The notes under the pieces are model-generated. The model searched no databases and had not been told where the DNA came from. It saw nothing but the letters and a program-made list of their open reading frames with translations. A DNA stretch of 10,422 nt from positions 1-10,422 of the forward strand of contig DCUI01000252.1 in the NCBI GenBank assembly GCA_002327785.1, written 5' to 3'. Source of the stretch: Phycisphaerales bacterium UBA2218 (GTDB lineage Bacteria > Planctomycetota > Phycisphaerae > Sedimentisphaerales > Anaerobacaceae). Shown here in pieces: positions 7,155 through 10,422 of this stretch (positions within the stretch are counted from its first letter, which is position 1; each line of letters starts with the position of its first letter). The position numbers were made by a program, and so were the translations under genes.

Positions 7155-7301
7155 CGGCCGTTCATTCTCCTTGTATCCTGGCGATTCCGCTGAGGGTGTA
7201 CAACAAGAGACGGGCATGCCCTCAAGCCGCACATCGACTGCCGCCTCACGGGCAGTGAGATTGTCGCAGCTCGACCCTACACCAATTGCTGTCGTATAGG
7301 A

Positions 7302-7348
7302 AGGTAGGGTTACACCCTATAGAGAAGGGGCGGTCCATGGCGTAGCAT
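7302..7348 (+). promoter_or_regulatory. Putative operator-promoter ahead of the FAAL-ACP-AONS gene (copy 2)
   Basis: AGGTAGGGTTACACCC (7302-7317) is identical to 1846-1861. Here the inverted repeat is perfect: TAGGGT (7305-7310), TAC, ACCCTA (7314-7319). TAGAGA (7320-7325), a 17-nt spacer and TAGCAT (7343-7348) follow at exactly the positions of CAGACA and TATCAT in copy 1. An additional ACCCTAC half-site lies upstream (7274-7280), in inverted orientation to GTAGGGT (7304-7310). The -35 and -10 matches are mediocre, consistent with activator dependence. Predicted leader to the ATG at 7451 is about 95 bases. Confidence 0.55.
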
Positions 7349-7420
7349 ATCTTCTATGCAATGCCACACCCAACAAGTCAGCCAAGACAATGGGGCTCCA
7401 GTATGCAAAGGTGGCAGTAT

Positions 7421-7438
7421 TGACCACGATGATGGTCA
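7421..7438. promoter_or_regulatory. Perfect inverted repeat just before the FAAL start codon
   Basis: TGACCA (7421-7426), CGATGA, TGGTCA (7433-7438): six-base perfect arms with a six-base spacer, ending 12 bases before the ATG at 7451. In RNA it would form a small hairpin next to the weak ribosome site (GAAAG at 7441-7445). In DNA it could be an operator. Function is inferred from position only. Confidence 0.4.
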
Positions 7439-7450
7439 TAGAAAGTACAT

Positions 7451-10422
7451 ATGTCAGTCTGCGTAGAAGCGCATATTAGTCCGCATCAGGTTACCAGCAA
7501 TCTGATCCGAACGCTGCGCCGCCACGCCGAGCACAGTCCGGATCAGCCTGCATTTGTCTATCTGCTCAATGGCCAGCCCAATCAGGCCGTCTTGACATAC
7601 GCCCAGTTGGAACTGCGGGCTCGCGCTATCGCCGCCCATTTACAGGACATGGGTTTGGCCGGCCAGCGGGTGCTGTTGGTCTATCCGCCCGGCCTCGACT
7701 TCATTACGGCCTTCTTCGGCTGCCTGTACGCGGGTTGCGTGGCGGTGCCAACCTACCCGCCGCATCGCCACCGCATAGTAGACCGTTTCCACGCCATCGC
7801 CGCCGACGCTGGGGTCAGCATCGCCCTTAGCACTTCTTCTGCCGCGACTCAGTTCCAGGGCTTGATTGGACCGAAAAGTGGTCAAGCGGCCGCCTCCTCT
7901 CAGATACGATGGCTCGCCACCGACGAGATCCCAGATGACTTGGCCGGGAAATGGAGCGAACCTGTCATCACCTCTGACACGCTTGCCATGCTTCAGTACA
8001 CCTCAGGCTCGACCAGCCAGCCAAAGGGTGTCATGATCAGTCACGCGAACCTCATTGACAACACCCGCACCATCCACCATGCTTTCGCGGTGCAACCCAA
8101 GGACAGCGGCGTGTTCTGGCTGCCCACGTACCATGACATGGGATTGGTGGGTGGCATCCTGGTCCCGGTGTTCGCTGGTGCCACAAACGTCCTCATCTCA
8201 CCAACCAACTTCCTCCAGAAACCCATCACCTGGCTGGCCGCCATCAGCAAATACCGGGCAACGATCTCCGGCGGGCCCAATTTCGCCTACGACCTTTGTG
8301 TCCGTAGTATCACCGACGAGCAACGAGCCACCCTTGACCTGTCCTCCTGGGCACTGGCCTTCGTCGGCGCCGAGCCCATTCAGCCCGCAATGCTCGAACG
8401 CTTTGCCGCAGCATTTGCCCCCTGTGGCTTCAAACCCAGTGCCTTCTATCCCTGCTACGGTTTGGCGGAGGCGACGCTCATGGTCAGCGGCGCACGACGT
8501 GGCAATGGCGCGACCGTACAAGCCTTTCATGACACAGCGTTGACCGAAGACTATGTCGAGCCTGTGCCCGACAGCAATGGCCAGGCTCGTCGCCTGGTAG
8601 CCTGCGGATCGCCGGTCGACACTATGCATGTGGTAATTGTCAGCTCAAAAACCCACGCTGAGGCCGCCCCCGGGTGCGTGGGTGAAATCTGGGTTGCCGG
8701 AGCGTCAGTCGCCCAAGGGTACTGGCACAACCCCCGCCTGACCAACTGTTCGTTCAATGCCCGCCTGAGCAACACGGACGAAGCCCCGTTCTTACGCACC
8801 GGCGACCTGGGTTTCATGAGCGACGGCCAGCTTTATGTCACTGGCCGGCGGGAAGACCTGATCATCGTCCGCGGCCTGAATCGCTATCCACAGGATATCG
8901 AGGCCACGGCTCGCATGAGTCACCCGCTGCTGCAAGCCGGCTACGGGGCTGCTTTTGCCGTAGATGACCATGGCAGTCAGCGGCTGATTCTCGTCCAGGA
9001 GGCCAAGCGGAACGGGAAGATGGATTGGAAGCCGGTGCTGGATGCAGTCCGCATGGCGGTACTCGATGAGCATGACTTGGCGCTGGACACCATCGTGCTG
9101 GTAAGAAGCGGCACAATTCCCAAGACCTCCAGCGGCAAGGTACAGCGTCACGCCTGTCGCGGGGCGTTTCTCAGTGGAGAACTTAGCACCCTTGCCGAGT
9201 ACAACGCCCTGAGGGCCGAGAATACCGACTCCAGCGACGCCGTCAGCCCCGGCATCAAAGGCACTGATTCTTCCATTCCGCATTCCGCACCGCATTCTTC
9301 GCAATTATCCGCTTTTACTGCCATCTGCCAGCACGCCCACGCCTTGGCAGGTGCGGCTCTGTCCGCCCTGACACCCAATACACCCCTCATCGCTCTGGGC
9401 CTCGATTCGCTGCAGCGTCTGGAACTCGTCGCTGCGATGGAGAGGACCTTCGGTGGCTATATGCCCGATGCGGCGTACTGCCAGGTGCAGACATTGGGGG
9501 AGCTGGCTCAGGCAGTGCAGAAACACCTGATCGATGGTTCGAAGTCAGACGTCTCAGCCGGCCAGGTTCTTCCTGAACACTATGACTTCGCCCAGTTTCC
9601 CGAATACGCCCAGTTAAAGCGTCAAGAGCGAATACTCCTTGCGGTGACCGGTGACAACCCGTATTTCCGTGTTGACCAAGGTGGAGCCGGAAGCGCAGCA
9701 TGCATCGACGGACGCGAGCTCATCAATTTCTGCGTCTATGACTATGTCGGCATGTGCCACGATCCGGAGGTCGCCGCTGCCGCCAAGTCCGCGATAGACC
9801 GCTACGGCACCGGCGCCGGCGCCAGTCGGTTGATATCCGGCGAAAAGCAGGTGCATTGTGACTTGGAGCGGGCTCTCGCTGCGTTTCTGAATGTCCCTGC
9901 TGCCATCGTGTTCGTCTCCGGCCATGCCGCCAATGTCACCACAATCGGTCACCTGCTGGGACCGGACGATCTGATCCTCCATGACACTCTGGCACACAAC
10001 TCGATTCTCCAGGGCGCCGCGCTTTCCAGCGCAACCCGTCGAGCCTTTGCCCATAACGACTGGATGGCAATGGATGCGGTGTTGTCCGAAGGTCGCCATC
10101 GATATCGCCGCGTACTGATCGCCATCGAGGGCGTGTACAGCATGGACGGCGACTTCCCCGACCTTCCACGTTTTGTGGAACTCAAGAAGAAACACAAGAC
10201 GCTGCTGATGGTCGATGAGGCGCATTCGCTGGGAACCATGGGGCCAACCGGCCGGGGCATCGGCGAGTACTGGGGTGTAGCCCGGGCTGACGTCGATATG
10301 TGGATGGGCACGCTCTCCAAGTCGTTGGCCAGTTGCGGCGGATACATCGCCGGCTCGGTCGAACTGGTCGAATACCTCAAGTACACAGCCCCAGGGTTTG
10401 TCTACAGCGTGGGCATTTCCCC
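7451..10422 (+). CDS. FAAL-ACP-alpha-oxoamine synthase multienzyme, 3' end missing
   Basis: 990 codons are seen, with no stop before the window ends. Domain 1 (about 17-570) is a fatty acyl-AMP ligase: TSGSTSQPKG at 184-193, FWLPTYHDMGL at 222-232, the FAAL-typical GGPNFAYDL at 274-282, YGLAEAT at 336-342, RTGDL at 449-453, and catalytic Lys563 in PKTSSGK. Domain 2 (about 615-700) is an acyl carrier protein with Ser653 in GLDS for 4'-phosphopantetheine. Domain 3 (about 705 on) is a PLP-dependent alpha-oxoamine synthase: YGTGAGASRLISG from 785, PLP-stacking His849, VDEAHS with Asp922 and His925, and Schiff-base Lys957 in TLSKS; roughly its last quarter is missing. Inferred route: fatty acid to acyl-AMP to acyl-ACP, then decarboxylative condensation with an amino acid (Ser, Gly or Ala undetermined) to an amino ketone. 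An in-frame TAG at 7439 fixes ATG 7451 as first start; its ribosome site is weak. Confidence 0.93.
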   Translation, partial: MSVCVEAHISPHQVTSNLIRTLRRHAEHSPDQPAFVYLLNGQPNQAVLTYAQLELRARAIAAHLQDMGLAGQRVLLVYPPGLDFITAFFGCLYAGCVAVPTYPPHRHRIVDRFHAIAADAGVSIALSTSSAATQFQGLIGPKSGQAAASSQIRWLATDEIPDDLAGKWSEPVITSDTLAMLQYTSGSTSQPKGVMISHANLIDNTRTIHHAFAVQPKDSGVFWLPTYHDMGLVGGILVPVFAGATNVLISPTNFLQKPITWLAAISKYRATISGGPNFAYDLCVRSITDEQRATLDLSSWALAFVGAEPIQPAMLERFAAAFAPCGFKPSAFYPCYGLAEATLMVSGARRGNGATVQAFHDTALTEDYVEPVPDSNGQARRLVACGSPVDTMHVVIVSSKTHAEAAPGCVGEIWVAGASVAQGYWHNPRLTNCSFNARLSNTDEAPFLRTGDLGFMSDGQLYVTGRREDLIIVRGLNRYPQDIEATARMSHPLLQAGYGAAFAVDDHGSQRLILVQEAKRNGKMDWKPVLDAVRMAVLDEHDLALDTIVLVRSGTIPKTSSGKVQRHACRGAFLSGELSTLAEYNALRAENTDSSDAVSPGIKGTDSSIPHSAPHSSQLSAFTAICQHAHALAGAALSALTPNTPLIALGLDSLQRLELVAAMERTFGGYMPDAAYCQVQTLGELAQAVQKHLIDGSKSDVSAGQVLPEHYDFAQFPEYAQLKRQERILLAVTGDNPYFRVDQGGAGSAACIDGRELINFCVYDYVGMCHDPEVAAAAKSAIDRYGTGAGASRLISGEKQVHCDLERALAAFLNVPAAIVFVSGHAANVTTIGHLLGPDDLILHDTLAHNSILQGAALSSATRRAFAHNDWMAMDAVLSEGRHRYRRVLIAIEGVYSMDGDFPDLPRFVELKKKHKTLLMVDEAHSLGTMGPTGRGIGEYWGVARADVDMWMGTLSKSLASCGGYIAGSVELVEYLKYTAPGFVYSVGIS

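Larger units (their letters stand above)
7155..7450. other. 296-base non-coding gap rich in palindromes
   Basis: I see no credible gene here. Besides the operator-promoter at 7302-7348 it holds GGGCATGCCC (7212-7221, perfect palindrome). It also has ACTGCC/GGCAGT (7237-7242 and 7251-7256, 8-nt spacer) overlapping CTCAC/GTGAG (7245-7249 and 7255-7259). An ACCCTAC half-site lies at 7274-7280, GCATA/TATGC at 7345-7349 and 7355-7359, and TGACCA/TGGTCA at 7421-7438. None is followed by a T-run, so operators or leader structures are more likely than terminators. Confidence 0.6.

Noticed and set aside
6462..7232. 256-residue open frame on the minus strand opposite the transferase gene
   Set aside because: It is antisense to a gene with recognisable motifs and its own translation shows no family features. 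Several other long minus-strand frames (944-1522, 9614-10225, 8792-9304) are the same kind of GC-driven shadow.
7212..7259. Palindromes after the transferase gene as a rho-independent terminator
   Set aside because: No T-rich tract follows any of the stems, and the first palindrome has no loop.
7391..7407. Possible sigma-54 promoter (GG and GC dinucleotides spaced as in -24/-12)
   Set aside because: Only GG, TGCA and the spacing fit; most of the TGGCAC-N5-TTGC consensus is absent. The shared operator-promoter upstream explains transcription better.

Overview
The window reads as accessory DNA from a Gram-negative-type bacterium of moderate to high GC. The envelope-stress trio CsbD / DUF883 (ElaB-YqjD) / YqjE-like protein, the B12-type radical SAM enzyme and the large fatty-acid-activating multienzyme occur together in Pseudomonadota and in several environmental phyla such as Nitrospirota, NC10 and Planctomycetota. 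I cannot place it more finely. All ten genes I accept lie on the + strand, and both window ends cut through a gene.

Left part (1-1904): the 3' portion of a B12-binding radical SAM enzyme, then a small secreted lysozyme-like protein. Middle-left (1965-3059): a stress/envelope module of CsbD, a DUF883 membrane-anchored helical protein and a YqjE-like two-helix membrane protein. This module runs without a gap, by a 4-nt ATGA overlap, into an ABC exporter pair (3056-5130) of the DrrA/DrrB type, whose two genes overlap in the same way. Middle-right (5214-7154): a radical SAM/SPASM enzyme of visibly lower GC and a GT-B-type glycosyl/glycerophosphotransferase-like protein. This pair is typical of surface-polysaccharide or lipid-modification islands. 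Right part (7155 to the end): a 296-base regulatory gap, then the first 990 codons of one large protein with three domains: fatty acyl-AMP ligase, acyl carrier protein and PLP-dependent alpha-oxoamine synthase. This layout implies that a fatty acid is activated, held on the carrier and condensed with an amino acid to give a long-chain alpha-amino ketone, as in the first step of sphingolipid-like lipids. The oxoamine synthase domain runs off the window.

The most interesting non-coding signal is a 16-nt identical sequence, AGGTAGGGTTACACCC, containing the inverted repeat TAGGGT-TAC-ACCC(T/C)A. It occurs at 1846-1861 (upstream of csbD, inside the lysozyme 3' end) and at 7302-7317 (upstream of the multienzyme). 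At both places it is followed at exactly the same distance by a -35-like hexamer, a 17-nt spacer and TA(T/G)CAT. This looks like one operator-promoter architecture used twice. It suggests that the envelope-stress operon and the lipid-type multienzyme answer to the same regulator. Product identities are from motif recognition by eye; substrates and the final metabolite are not determined.
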